This document shows positions 55,605-64,000 of a stretch of DNA of 64,000 bases, piece by piece. How positions within the stretch are numbered: the stretch's first letter is position 1; every line of letters starts with the position of its first letter. Origin of the DNA: Cellulophaga tyrosinoxydans (GTDB taxonomy: Bacteria > Bacteroidota > Bacteroidia > Flavobacteriales > Flavobacteriaceae). Position numbers and translations under genes: made by a program. The stretch covers positions 170,414 to 234,413 of the forward strand of contig NZ_FWXO01000005.1 of NCBI RefSeq assembly GCF_900176415.1. Direction: 5' to 3'. Below the pieces are notes generated by a model. The model worked only from the letters and a program-made list of their open reading frames with translations. It made no database searches and had not been told where the DNA came from.

Positions 55605-57155
55605 ATGGAGAAACCAAGCCCAATTATTGGACACAAAATAGATAAATCTAACTTAATTAGTTTAGAGCGCGGAAAAATACCGCCTCAAGCTATTGATTTA
55701 GAGGAAGTTGTGATTGGAGCCATGATGATTGATAAAAAAGGTATTGATGAGGTAATCGATATTTTACACCCTGAAGTTTTTTATAAAGACGCACATCGTT
55801 TTATTTACGAGGCTATTTTTAAACTCTTCGAAACATCAGAGCCGGTCGATTTATTAACCGTTTCATCACAATTAAAGAAAGACGGCAAATTAGAAGCTGT
55901 TGGAGGTGATTTTTACTTAATAAAATTAACCCAAAAAGTAGCTTCTTCAGCACATATTGAGTTTCATGCGCGTATTATTCTTCAAAAATATATTCAACGC
56001 AGTCTTATTAAAATTTCAAATGAAATTATTCAAGAAGCCTATGACGAAGGAACCGATGTTTTTGATTTATTGGATACAGCGGAATCTAAGTTATACGATG
56101 TTACGCAAGGAAACCTAAAGCGTTCTGCAGAAACAGCACAAAACTTAGTTATTCAAGCAAAAAAGAGAATTGAAGAAATTGCAAATAAAGAAGGTTTAAG
56201 CGGTGTTCCTTCTGGTTTTGATAAGGTAGATAAATTAACCTCCGGTTGGCAGCCTAGCGATTTAATTATCATTGCGGCACGTCCGGGTATGGGTAAAACA
56301 GCTCTTACTTTATCTATGGCACGTAATATGGCCGTAAACTCTAATATTCCGGTAGCGTTCTTCTCTTTAGAGATGTCTTCTGTACAGTTGATTACTAGAC
56401 TAATTTCATCAGAAACAGGATTATCATCAGAAAAGTTGCGTACAGGAAAACTGGAAAAACACGAATGGGAACAGCTAAATGTAAAAGTGAAAACACTTGA
56501 GAAAGCACCACTTTTTATAGATGATACTCCTTCTCTTTCAATTTTTGATCTTAGAGCAAAGGCAAGAAGATTAGCCTCTCAACATGGTATTAAAATGATC
56601 ATGATTGATTACTTACAATTAATGACCGCTGGTGGAAGCCAAAAAGGTGGTGGAAATCGTGAACAAGAAATATCTACAATATCTAGAAACTTAAAAGCAT
56701 TAGCAAAAGAACTAAATGTTCCTGTAATTGCACTTTCGCAATTATCGCGTGCCGTAGAAACTCGTGGAGGAACTAAAAGACCTTTACTTTCTGACCTTAG
56801 AGAATCTGGAGCCATTGAGCAAGATGCTGATATCGTATCTTTTATTTACCGTCCTGAATACTATAAAATTGATGAATGGGACGATGAAGAGCGCACACCT
56901 ACAGCAGGGCAAGGGGAGTTTATTGTTGCCAAGCATAGAAATGGTGGTTTAGAAAACATACGTCTTAAATTCATTGGTAATCAAGGTAAGTTCGATAATT
57001 TAGATGATTTTGACTCTCCTTTTGAGTTTCAATCAAAAATGAATGCGAATCAAGAGAATCCGTTTATAACCAAAAATCTTCCAAATGCTGATCAAGCGTT
57101 TGGCAGTGCTATGAATGATTCTCCCGATTTAGATGATAATGATGTGCCTTTCTAA
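55605..57155 (+). CDS. dnaB: Replicative DNA helicase
   Basis: 516-aa hexameric helicase unwinding the replication fork. The N-terminal domain (about 25-125, PPQAIDLEEVVIGAMMIDKK) is followed by a linker and the RecA-like domain from about 190 (Walker A AARPGMGKTALTLSM, Walker B MIMIDYLQLM, DLRESGAIEQDADI). A non-conserved acidic tail ends in DLDDNDVPF, which is strikingly like the C-terminal tip of SSB. The ATG at 55605 is used rather than the TTG at 55587, because the box in between looks like a promoter and homologues begin here. Confidence 0.95.
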   Translation: MEKPSPIIGHKIDKSNLISLERGKIPPQAIDLEEVVIGAMMIDKKGIDEVIDILHPEVFYKDAHRFIYEAIFKLFETSEPVDLLTVSSQLKKDGKLEAVGGDFYLIKLTQKVASSAHIEFHARIILQKYIQRSLIKISNEIIQEAYDEGTDVFDLLDTAESKLYDVTQGNLKRSAETAQNLVIQAKKRIEEIANKEGLSGVPSGFDKVDKLTSGWQPSDLIIIAARPGMGKTALTLSMARNMAVNSNIPVAFFSLEMSSVQLITRLISSETGLSSEKLRTGKLEKHEWEQLNVKVKTLEKAPLFIDDTPSLSIFDLRAKARRLASQHGIKMIMIDYLQLMTAGGSQKGGGNREQEISTISRNLKALAKELNVPVIALSQLSRAVETRGGTKRPLLSDLRESGAIEQDADIVSFIYRPEYYKIDEWDDEERTPTAGQGEFIVAKHRNGGLENIRLKFIGNQGKFDNLDDFDSPFEFQSKMNANQENPFITKNLPNADQAFGSAMNDSPDLDDNDVPF

Positions 57156-57241
57156 TTAATTGAAAGTTCAAATTCGCAAAAATAAAATTTGCGATGATTT
57201 TACGTTATCTTTATAATTCAATTTACAAAGACGCTAAAACA

Positions 57242-58504
57242 ATGTCTAAATATTTTTGGACACTCTTATTTATTACATTCTCTTTTAAGCTTATGGCATC
57301 TGCTATTCTAATTCCTATGGATGCAGAGAGTCAGAAGAATCACCTAAAGGCTTATGGGATCACTTATTGGGTGTTGGCAAAACAGCAAAAAGTACAGTGG
57401 CTTTTAAATTACCGTGGAGGTTCTTTTTTACTTCCAGACGGAGAAAATATTCGTAAGGAATGTCAAATTCGAGGGGTTTCATTTGAAATAATTTCAGATA
57501 TTCAGGCAAACCAGATACTAGAAGAAATTTCAAGTCCGTCTAGGAACCAAGAAGCTGTAATTTTAGAAAAAGCACCAAAAATTGCAGTCTACACTCCAGA
57601 AGGTACTTTGCCTTGGGATGATGCTGTAACTATGGTCTTAACTTATGCCGAAATACCTTATGAAACGGTTTACGACGAAGCTGTTTTAGAAGATAAATTA
57701 GTGTTGTTTGATTGGTTGCATTTACATCATGAAGATTTTACGGGGCAATATGGAAAGTTTTATGCTGCATACAGAGCTGCTCCATGGTATTTAGAAAGTA
57801 AAAAAGTTGCAGAAGCTCTTGCAGCTAAATTGGGCTATAGTAAGGTTTCGGAAGAAAAAAGAGCGGTGGCACTTAAAATACGCAATTATGTAATTGGAGG
57901 CGGTTTTATGTTTGCAATGTGTTCCGCCACAGATAGTTTCGATATAGCATTAGCTGCTTCAGACAATGTTGATATTTGTGAGGCTATGTTTGATGGGGAT
58001 CCATCTGATGCTAATTACCAATCTAAATTAGACTTTGAAAAGACTTTTGCTTTTACCAACTTTACTTTGGAGAGAAACCCGATGCAATATGAGTTTTCAT
58101 CTATTGATATGACAAATAAACGTTTAATTGATAAAGAGTCTGATTATTTCTCGTTAATGGATTTTTCTGCAAAATGGGATCCCATCCCTACAATGCTTTG
58201 CCAAAATCATACCAGTTTAGTAAAAGGATTTATGGGTCAGACTACTTCCTTTGAGCGAAGTGAAATAAAACCAACTGTTCTAGTTTTGGGCGAAAATAAA
58301 ATTAATGGAGAAGCACGTTATATTCATGGTATAAAAGGGAAAGGATTTTTTACCTTTTACGGTGGGCATGATCCTGAAGATTATCAGCATAGAGTAGGGG
58401 ATCCTAAAACGGAACTTGAGCTGCATCCTTCTTCTCCTGGATATCGATTAATACTTAATAACGTATTGTTCCCCGCCGCAAAAAAGAAGAAACAGAAAAC
58501 TTAA
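57242..58504 (+). CDS. Conserved exported Bacteroidota protein (often labelled asparagine synthetase B)
   Basis: 420-aa protein with a signal peptide (KLMASA) from the ATG at 57242. Relatives in flavobacteria usually sit beside dnaB and, from memory, carry the label asparagine synthetase B, but no glutaminase or ATP-pyrophosphatase motif is visible. The middle half (about 120-400) resembles a class I glutamine amidotransferase/ThuA-like fold: KIAVYTPEGTLPWDDAVTMVL, a Cys in GGGFMFAMCSATD and a late YGGHDPEDYQHR. It is probably periplasmic with an unknown function. It converges with the HAD gene, 36 bases apart. Confidence 0.7.
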   Translation: MSKYFWTLLFITFSFKLMASAILIPMDAESQKNHLKAYGITYWVLAKQQKVQWLLNYRGGSFLLPDGENIRKECQIRGVSFEIISDIQANQILEEISSPSRNQEAVILEKAPKIAVYTPEGTLPWDDAVTMVLTYAEIPYETVYDEAVLEDKLVLFDWLHLHHEDFTGQYGKFYAAYRAAPWYLESKKVAEALAAKLGYSKVSEEKRAVALKIRNYVIGGGFMFAMCSATDSFDIALAASDNVDICEAMFDGDPSDANYQSKLDFEKTFAFTNFTLERNPMQYEFSSIDMTNKRLIDKESDYFSLMDFSAKWDPIPTMLCQNHTSLVKGFMGQTTSFERSEIKPTVLVLGENKINGEARYIHGIKGKGFFTFYGGHDPEDYQHRVGDPKTELELHPSSPGYRLILNNVLFPAAKKKKQKT

Positions 58505-58540
58505 TTCTAGAGTTTTATAAGTTTATATTTAGAACAAACA

Positions 58541-59353
58541 TTAACTTTTCAACTTTTGAGATTCCACTAATTTTTCTAAAATTAGTTCTACCCCAAAATC
58601 GTCATTACTTCGAGTCGTATAATTAGCAGCTTTTAAAACATTCGGATGTGCGTTTTCCATAGCAAAACTGTAATCGGCTAATGCTAACATTTCTAAATCA
58701 TTATTATAATCTCCAAAAACTAATAATTCATGTGGCTGAATGTTATTATGCTCCATTACTTTTTTTAATGCATACCCTTTGTTGGCATTTTTGCTAGAAA
58801 TATCAATCCAATGTTGACCAGAAATTTTCACTTGTAAATCTTGCTCTAAATGATAGACTTTAGGATAAATATGCTTTTCGGAGCTTTCAAAATTGTAAAT
58901 AGCAATTTTCAGAATTTCTCCCGGGTAATCATTAAGATTATCTAGTAATTCGTAATTAGAATAAAACTCTTTTAATTTTTTTTCAAAGATTGGAGAATCT
59001 CCTTTAATATATGCGTTATCCAATCCGCATAAAACAGGATATATATTATTTACTCCTTCTAATAAATTAATTATTTCTTTCTTTCTTTGGTTTGGCAATG
59101 GTGTAAAAACTAATTGGGTATTATTCTGAATGGCGAAACCTCCATTCTCAGCAATCACTGTTATATTATCTTTTATGGGGTCTAATTTATCTAGAATACT
59201 TTTATACTGGCGCCCACTGGCCGCAACAAAGTGAATATCTCTCTTTTGTAATTCTCTAAATAAATTAAAAAAACGGTTACTCGCTTGGTGGCTAGAATTT
59301 AGTAATGTGCCATCCATATCTGTAACCACCATTTTTATTTGAGATAAATCCAT
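58541..59353 (-). CDS. HAD-superfamily phosphatase, Cof/YbiV type
   Basis: 270-aa cytoplasmic hydrolase with motif I VVTDMDGTLLNSS (nucleophile first Asp), motif II AASGRQY, a C2 cap (about 85-190), the Lys of motif III in GYALKKVM, and motif IV GDYNNDLEM. These enzymes dephosphorylate sugar phosphates or flavin-like compounds with broad range. It is a lone gene on the minus strand, divergent from the YjbQ-type gene. Confidence 0.9.
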   Translation of the reverse strand: MDLSQIKMVVTDMDGTLLNSSHQASNRFFNLFRELQKRDIHFVAASGRQYKSILDKLDPIKDNITVIAENGGFAIQNNTQLVFTPLPNQRKKEIINLLEGVNNIYPVLCGLDNAYIKGDSPIFEKKLKEFYSNYELLDNLNDYPGEILKIAIYNFESSEKHIYPKVYHLEQDLQVKISGQHWIDISSKNANKGYALKKVMEHNNIQPHELLVFGDYNNDLEMLALADYSFAMENAHPNVLKAANYTTRSNDDFGVELILEKLVESQKLKS

Positions 59354-59451
59354 ATAATACTGTTTTAAGAATGTAAAGTTATTCTATAAGATGGGAACAA
59401 CGTTAATAAATAGATAAGTTTGTAGTAATAATACTTTTAAATTTAAATAGA

Positions 59452-59874
59452 ATGAAGTTTTATCAGAAAGAAATAAAGTTAAAAGCCTTGCCGAGGGGCT
59501 TTCATTTAATAACTACAGAAATTATTAACGCACTTGAACTAATCAAAAATATAGAAGTGGGTATGCTGCACGTTTTTGTCAAACATACATCAGCGAGTTT
59601 AACTATTAACGAAAACGCTGATCCAACGGTAAGGATATATTTTGAAAACCATATGAATAAAATGGTGCCTGAAAATGCACCTTATTATATTCATACGTAT
59701 GAAGGTCCTGATGATATGCCTGCGCATATTAAAGCGTCATTAATGGGGGCTTCTGTTCAAATCCCTATTACCAATGGTAGATTAAATCTTGGTATCTGGC
59801 AAGGCATATATTTATGTGAGCATAGAAATAAAGCACATTCTAGAAATATAGTGATAACAGCCATGGGCGTATAA
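59452..59874 (+). CDS. YjbQ-family (UPF0047) protein
   Basis: 140-aa protein with the complete UPF0047 signature: HVFVKHTSASLTINENADP with the conserved His, then HIKASLMGASVQIPI and GIYLCEHRNKAHSR. Relatives have weak thiamine-phosphate synthase activity, but their real role is unclear. The size is normal. Confidence 0.9.
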   Translation: MKFYQKEIKLKALPRGFHLITTEIINALELIKNIEVGMLHVFVKHTSASLTINENADPTVRIYFENHMNKMVPENAPYYIHTYEGPDDMPAHIKASLMGASVQIPITNGRLNLGIWQGIYLCEHRNKAHSRNIVITAMGV

Positions 59875-59916
59875 CATTAAAAAAATAATTAAATTAGTAC
59901 TGCTTAATATAATAAT

Positions 59917-60183
59917 TTGGGAACTAAAGAAGATGTTTTAAATAAAATACAAATTCTAATAACCAATCATTTTAAAACTCCCGAAGAAGCATTTGCTTTT
60001 TTTGATAAAGATGGCGACGGTAAACTTACCAAAGGAGAAATAACCGAGTTATTAAAGAAGGCAGAAATTAGCGGTTTTATCAGAGGTATAGTCTCTTCAA
60101 AATTGGTTGAAGGTTACGATAAGAGTAAAGATGAATTAATAGATTGGGAAGAATTTAAAATGGCAATAGCCAAAATAAAGTAG
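59917..60183 (+). CDS. Small EF-hand protein
   Basis: 88-aa cytoplasmic protein starting with TTG (no nearby ATG in frame). One canonical EF-hand calcium loop, DKDGDGKLTKGE, lies at about residues 28-40. A second, weak loop (YDKSKDELIDWEE) lies near 68-80. Function unknown; possibly a calcium buffer or sensor. A bidirectional terminator follows 4 bases after the stop. Confidence 0.75.
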   Translation: MGTKEDVLNKIQILITNHFKTPEEAFAFFDKDGDGKLTKGEITELLKKAEISGFIRGIVSSKLVEGYDKSKDELIDWEEFKMAIAKIK

Positions 60184-60186
60184 CAT

Positions 60187-60219
60187 AAAAAAATCCGATT
60201 CGTTAGAATCGGATTTTTT
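60187..60219. terminator. Bidirectional terminator
   Basis: Perfect hairpin ATCCGATTC-GTTA-GAATCGGAT flanked by seven A and six T. It ends the EF-hand transcript on plus and the thrS-infC-rpmI-rplT operon on minus. Confidence 0.9.
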
Positions 60220-60242
60220 ATAAGCGAGATATATTGTTATTG

Positions 60243-60587
60243 TTACTTTATTTTTTGAACTATTGCTTTAAAAGCTTCTGGGTGATTCATTGCTAAATCG
60301 GCTAAAACCTTACGGTTTAACTCAATGTTGTTAGCTTTAATTCTTCCCATAAACTGAGAATACGACATTCCGTGTAAACGAGCACCTGCATTAATACGGG
60401 TAATCCATAAAGAACGGAATGTTCTTTTCTTGTTTCTACGGTCTCTGTAAGCATATAACATTGCTTTTTCAACCGCATTTTTAGCTACTGTCCAAACGTT
60501 TTTACGTCTTCCAAAGTAACCTTTGGCTTGCTTCATTACCTTTTTTCTTCTAGCTCTTGAAGCAACTGAATTTACTGATCTTGGCAT
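60243..60587 (-). CDS. rplT: 50S ribosomal protein L20
   Basis: 114-aa basic protein binding 23S rRNA early in 50S assembly. Diagnostic start [19 protein letters not shown] at 60587; a longer frame from 60629 adds 14 residues that do not belong to the family. Last gene of the thrS-infC-rpmI-rplT operon. L20 is an autoregulator in other bacteria; no clear leader mimic could be seen here. Confidence 0.97.
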   Translation of the reverse strand: MPRSVNSVASRARRKKVMKQAKGYFGRRKNVWTVAKNAVEKAMLYAYRDRRNKKRTFRSLWITRINAGARLHGMSYSQFMGRIKANNIELNRKVLADLAMNHPEAFKAIVQKIK

Positions 60588-60680
60588 ACTTTTAAATTGT
60601 TTTTGTAGTAGGCGGTCGATAATCGACACTTTTTTGGCCTAACTCCATGGTTAATACTTAATTTACCTGTAAAGAGGCAA

Positions 60681-60878
60681 TTACTTTAAACGTAATTGTT
60701 CTTTAATACTGTTAACATCAGCCTCATGAACTAATCCTGAGTGAGTTAACGCAAGCTTACGCTTTTTCGATTTTTTTGTCAAAATATGACTCTTAAAAGC
60801 GTGCTTTCTTTTAATCTTACCAGAGCCTGTTAGCTTAAAACGCTTTTTAGCACTGGATTTTGTCTTTTGTTTAGGCAT
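60681..60878 (-). CDS. rpmI: 50S ribosomal protein L35
   Basis: 65-aa basic protein of standard length with the family pattern [20 protein letters not shown] and later KKRKLALTH. It lies between infC and rplT, the order conserved in most bacteria. Confidence 0.96.
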   Translation of the reverse strand: MPKQKTKSSAKKRFKLTGSGKIKRKHAFKSHILTKKSKKRKLALTHSGLVHEADVNSIKEQLRLK

Positions 60879-60918
60879 CTTGTTCCTAGTTTATTAATTT
60901 ATCTCGCTTATTATTATT

Positions 60919-60949
60919 GAAAATGCCGGCGGTTAAGCTGGCAATTTTC
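60919..60949 (-). ncRNA. Hairpin in the infC-rpmI spacer
   Basis: On the minus strand the arms GAAAATTGCC and GGCATTTTC (60940-60949, 60919-60927) pair with one bulged T around a 12-base loop. It sits in the 115-base spacer between infC and rpmI, where translational control elements of L35/L20 are found in other bacteria. No T tract follows. Role is inferred from position. Confidence 0.4.
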
Positions 60950-60993
60950 TTTTCTTTATCGTTTACTATTACTATAATAGTAACTGTTAAATC

Positions 60994-61551
60994 CTATTTT
61001 TTACTCGTTTTTGGAGCAATAAACATGGTCATTCTTTTTCCTTCAAGTCTAGGCATTTGTTCTACTTTACCTAAGTCTTCTAATTCAGAAGCTAGTTTTA
61101 ATAAAAGTATTTCACCTTGATCTTTATATACAATAGATCTTCCTTTAAAGAAAACGTAAGCTTTAAGCTTAGCGCCATCTTTTAAGAATTTCTCTGCATG
61201 CTTCTTTTTGAACTCATAATCATGATCATCTGTTTGCGGTCCAAAACGTATTTCCTTTACTACAACCTTAGTCGCTTTAGCCTTCATGACTTTTTCACGC
61301 TTCTTTTGCTCGTAGAGGAATTTTTTATAATCTGTTATTTTACAAACAGGTGGTTCAGCATTTGGAGAAATCTCAACCAAATCTAACTCTAATTCTTCAG
61401 CCTTGTTAAGTGCTTCCCTAATTGGGTAAACACCAACTTCTACATTATCACCTACCAACCTAACGTTAGGAGAAAGTATTTGTTCGTTGATCTTGTGAGG
61501 GTTTTTGTCTTCCCTCCGTGGTTGGGGTCTAAATCTCTTTCGTATTGCTAT
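60994..61551 (-). CDS. infC: Translation initiation factor IF-3, probable ATA start
   Basis: 185-aa factor keeping 30S subunits free and checking the start codon. Homologues begin MAI(R/K)[11 protein letters not shown]; here that sequence is in frame upstream, beginning at ATA (61549-61551). The first canonical start, TTG at 61458, would remove 31 conserved residues including [19 protein letters not shown] rare start codon is a known feature of infC (AUU in E. coli) and lets IF-3 repress its own synthesis. It lies 31 bases after the thrS stop. Confidence 0.92.
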   Translation of the reverse strand: MAIRKRFRPQPRREDKNPHKINEQILSPNVRLVGDNVEVGVYPIREALNKAEELELDLVEISPNAEPPVCKITDYKKFLYEQKKREKVMKAKATKVVVKEIRFGPQTDDHDYEFKKKHAEKFLKDGAKLKAYVFFKGRSIVYKDQGEILLLKLASELEDLGKVEQMPRLEGKRMTMFIAPKTSKK

Positions 61552-61582
61552 GACTTAAATATTTTAATTAAACTTCTTTTTT

Positions 61583-63523
61583 TTAAAACGACTTTAAGGT
61601 ACTATTTATTTCTTTTGAAACCAATTCATTAAAGTCATTAATTGTAATAGAACCTAAATCTTCACCTCCATGTCTTCTAACAGAAATGGTATCTTCAGCT
61701 TCTTCATTTTCTCCCACAATCAGCATAAATGGTATCTTATTCATTTCTGCTTCTCGTATTTTCTTGCCAACAGTCTCATTTCTTTTGTCAACAAGAGCGC
61801 GAATTTCGTGTTTTTCTAGGGAATTTAAAACTTTTTCTGCATATTTTTCATGTTTCTCGCTAACCGGTAAAATAATTGCCTGCTCAGGTATTAGCCAAAG
61901 AGGGAAATTTCCACCAGTATGTTCTAACAATAAAGCTATAAAACGTTCCATACTTCCAAAAGGTGCACGGTGAATCATAACAGGTCTATGTAGCTCGTTA
62001 TCACTGCCTTTGTAGGTGAGGTCAAATCGCTCTGGTAAATTGTAATCTACCTGTATTGTACCTAATTGCCATTGTCTGCCAAGGGCATCTTTTACCATAA
62101 AATCAAGCTTTGGACCATAAAAAGCAGCTTCGCCACTTTCGATTACAAAATTTAATCCTTTTTCTTTTGCGGCATTAATGATGGCATTTTCCGCTTTTTC
62201 CCAATTTTCAACAGATCCTATATATTTTTCAGGCTTATCTAAATCGCGAACAGATACTTGAGCAGTAAAATTCTCAAAACCTAATGATCCTAAAACATAT
62301 AGAGATAAATCAATCACATTTTTAAACTCCTGATCCAACTGATCTGCGGTGCAAAAAATATGCGCATCATCTTGGGTAAACCCTCTAACTCGAGTTAAGC
62401 CGTGTAATTCACCGCTTTGCTCATAACGATACACTGTTCCAAATTCTGCAAAACGCTTAGGTAAATCTTTATAGGAGTGTGGTTTAAAATTATAAACTTC
62501 ACAATGGTGAGGGCAATTCATAGGTTTTAGTAAAAATTCCTCGTCCATTTTTGGGGTTTTAATAGGTTGGAAACTATCTTCCCCATATTTAGCATAATGC
62601 CCAGAAGTTACATAAAGTTCCTTTTGTCCAATATGTGGGGTAACAACCATTTCGTAACCCGCTTTCTTTTGTGCTTTTTTTAGAAAGTTTTCTAATCGTT
62701 CTCTTAAAGCAGCGCCTTTTGGCAGCCATAATGGTAACCCTTGGCCTACCTTTGCAGAAAAAGTAAACAACTCTAGTTCTTTTCCAAGTTTTCGATGATC
62801 ACGTTGTCTTGCTTGTTCTAGTAATTCTAAATATTCAGTAAGGTCTTTTTGTTTTGGAAACGAAATACCATATACTCTAGTAAGTTGGGGTTTGTTTTCA
62901 TCGCCTCTCCAGTAAGCACCTGCAACGCTTAATATTTTTATAGCCTTAATAATACCAGTATTCGGTATGTGGCCTCCTCTACATAAATCTGTAAATATAT
63001 CGTGATCACAGAATGTAATAGTGCCATCTTCTAGGTTTTCTATAAGCTCAACCTTATATTCATTTTTTTGCTCCTTATATATAGATAGTGCATCTTGCTT
63101 AGAAATAGCTCGCATTTTAAAATCGTGCTTTCCTCTTGCAATTTCTAAAGCTTTCTTTTCAATTTCAGGAAAATCTTTGTCAGATATAGATCTTTCTCCT
63201 AAATCTACATCATAATAAAATCCATTATCAATTGCTGGTCCAATAGTCAATTTTACTCCTGGGTACAGTTCTTCTAAAGCTTGGGCTACAACGTGAGAAG
63301 AAGAGTGCCAAAATGCTTTTTTACCTTCTTTATCATTCCATGTGTATAGAATAATAGAACCATCCTCATTTAAGGGTGTTGTTGTTTCTACGATTGTGTC
63401 ATTAAACTTGGCAGAAATAACATTCCTTGCTAATCCTTCGCTAATACTTGTAGCAACATCCATAGGAGTTGCGCCTTTCTCATACTCCTTTATACTACCA
63501 TCTGGTAAAGTAATCTTGATCAT
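61583..63523 (-). CDS. thrS: Threonyl-tRNA synthetase
   Basis: 646-aa class II synthetase: TGS domain (1-60), editing domain with [11 protein letters not shown] and [12 protein letters not shown], catalytic core with [10 protein letters not shown] and [17 protein letters not shown], and an anticodon-binding C-terminus from about 540. First gene of the thrS-infC-rpmI-rplT operon. No T-box or tRNA-like leader was recognised in the 290 bases upstream. Confidence 0.97.
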   Translation of the reverse strand: MIKITLPDGSIKEYEKGATPMDVATSISEGLARNVISAKFNDTIVETTTPLNEDGSIILYTWNDKEGKKAFWHSSSHVVAQALEELYPGVKLTIGPAIDNGFYYDVDLGERSISDKDFPEIEKKALEIARGKHDFKMRAISKQDALSIYKEQKNEYKVELIENLEDGTITFCDHDIFTDLCRGGHIPNTGIIKAIKILSVAGAYWRGDENKPQLTRVYGISFPKQKDLTEYLELLEQARQRDHRKLGKELELFTFSAKVGQGLPLWLPKGAALRERLENFLKKAQKKAGYEMVVTPHIGQKELYVTSGHYAKYGEDSFQPIKTPKMDEEFLLKPMNCPHHCEVYNFKPHSYKDLPKRFAEFGTVYRYEQSGELHGLTRVRGFTQDDAHIFCTADQLDQEFKNVIDLSLYVLGSLGFENFTAQVSVRDLDKPEKYIGSVENWEKAENAIINAAKEKGLNFVIESGEAAFYGPKLDFMVKDALGRQWQLGTIQVDYNLPERFDLTYKGSDNELHRPVMIHRAPFGSMERFIALLLEHTGGNFPLWLIPEQAIILPVSEKHEKYAEKVLNSLEKHEIRALVDKRNETVGKKIREAEMNKIPFMLIVGENEEAEDTISVRRHGGEDLGSITINDFNELVSKEINSTLKSF

Positions 63524-63805
63524 GTTCTATTATTAATGATAAAATGCAAAGATAGTATGTAGGAGTGATGCGGGCAATATTTAGATTTCATTTTTGAACA
63601 TATATAGTAATTGGATATTCTTATTTAGTTTGATGTTGTTTTAGTGGGGTGTAATCATGGAGTATTTGAGGTGTAGAACTGAGTAAAATTGATATAGTTT
63701 TTAATTCTAGTATTTTTTTTATCTTTTTTATAAATCGTTAAGTGCTTATTTATAAGGGGTTGTGATGTATTGAAAAAAAATTTTTAATTATTTTGATATT
63801 TATAC
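63524..63805. other. Intergenic region between thrS and the stable-RNA promoter
   Basis: About 280 AT-rich bases. It must contain the minus-strand thrS promoter, but no perfect TAnnTTTG box was recognised on that strand. No gene or clear repeat was seen. Confidence 0.5.
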
Positions 63806-63835
63806 TTGTCAGGTTTAAAAGTGTGTGTATATTTG
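63806..63835 (+). promoter_or_regulatory. Strong stable-RNA promoter, probably of an rRNA operon
   Basis: -33 TTG (63806-63808), a 19-base spacer and a perfect -7 box TATATTTG (63828-63835), followed by GCACCCGCT. Spacer length and discriminator match the tRNA-Lys promoter at 47803-47832, where the bases are GCAGCCGCT. Downstream is a G-rich leader rather than a protein start. Confidence 0.75.
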
Positions 63836-64000
63836 CACCCGCTTACGGAGAGAACGGTATTAGAAGAGGAGTGAGTGAGGGTAGTTAGGAGCTACGAAGA
63901 GTGTTAAAATTAAAGAAGTTCATTGACATATTGTAAGACAGCGTTCAAGTACTGGAAACGGTATTTGGATAAAGAATTAGATTAAAGAATTAGCTTAAAG
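63836..64000 (+). ncRNA. Probable 5' leader of an rRNA operon (16S beyond the window)
   Basis: The transcript that starts near 63840 is a G/A-rich non-coding stretch containing GTTCATTGACATATTG (about 63919-63934), a sequence I associate with the region before 16S genes in flavobacteria. It runs off the right end without a start codon or the 16S 5' end. The call rests on the promoter and this motif. Confidence 0.55.

Noticed and set aside
57194..57241. Upstream ATG of the protein after dnaB
   Set aside because: It would put 16 non-hydrophobic residues before a normal signal peptide; the ATG at 57242 is better.
61994..63536. Plus-strand frames of 60-95 codons opposite thrS
   Set aside because: Antisense to a complete thrS; no independent support.
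1..64000. CRISPR arrays, insertion sequences, prophage or plasmid genes
   Set aside because: No regularly spaced repeats, transposase, integrase or phage motifs were seen on either strand.

Overview
The window looks like the chromosome of a marine member of the Flavobacteriia (Bacteroidota). The evidence is low GC, Bacteroidota-style lipoprotein signals (Ser/Ala-Cys lipoboxes) and signal peptides ending in Ala-Gln, promoters with a TAnnTTTG -7 box, an outer-membrane beta-barrel TonB-dependent protein, and flavobacterial housekeeping gene orders. No species can be named from the sequence alone.

Positions 581-34448 hold one long plus-strand run of 17 genes with gaps mostly of 0-80 bases, which is a polysaccharide utilisation locus. 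It encodes three GH78-type alpha-L-rhamnosidases (two of them a tandem duplicate), a GH106 rhamnosidase, a GH2 glycosidase with C-terminal binding domains, an alginate-lyase-fold (PF05426, PL38-like) protein, two paralogous heparinase II/III-fold proteins, eight type I (formylglycine) sulfatases and an exported lactonase-type beta-propeller. Nearly all carry signal peptides, so the work is done in the periplasm or on the outer membrane. The content fits a sulfated rhamnose-rich glycan of green algae: ulvan, or possibly rhamnan sulfate. No SusC/SusD pair, GH105/GH88 unsaturated uronyl hydrolase or classic ulvan lyase lies in the window, so the locus probably continues to the left or elsewhere, or its target differs from standard ulvan.

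A GntR-type regulator (minus strand, 34455-35501) diverges from a plus-strand L-rhamnose catabolic cluster (35757-47507): bifunctional rhamnulose-1-phosphate aldolase/lactaldehyde dehydrogenase, rhamnose isomerase, rhamnulokinase, FMN L-lactate dehydrogenase, an NCS1-like permease, an MFS sugar porter and a TonB-dependent outer-membrane protein. Together they form a complete route from imported L-rhamnose to dihydroxyacetone phosphate and pyruvate, directly downstream of enzymes that would release rhamnose.

From 47643 on the content is housekeeping: a terminator, tRNA-Lys(TTT), aroK, a phosphoribosyltransferase, an S4 RNA-binding protein, an FKBP lipoprotein, a porin-like protein, tgt, an LptF/LptG-type permease, an EamA transporter, accA, dnaB, a conserved exported protein, a HAD phosphatase, a YjbQ-type protein, an EF-hand protein, and the minus-strand thrS-infC-rpmI-rplT operon, where infC appears to start with ATA. 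The right edge carries a strong stable-RNA promoter and a leader that looks like that of an rRNA operon, with the 16S gene expected just outside the window.

Points most worth following: a mirrored duplication (heparinase-fold/sulfatase ... sulfatase/heparinase-fold), a sulfatase lacking the Arg of the C-x-P-x-R signature, a sulfatase whose lipobox Cys appears to have become Arg by one base change, an unexpected NCS1 permease inside the rhamnose operon, a DnaB tail that mimics the SSB C-terminal tip, and a promoter signature shared by tRNA-Lys and the presumed rRNA operon.
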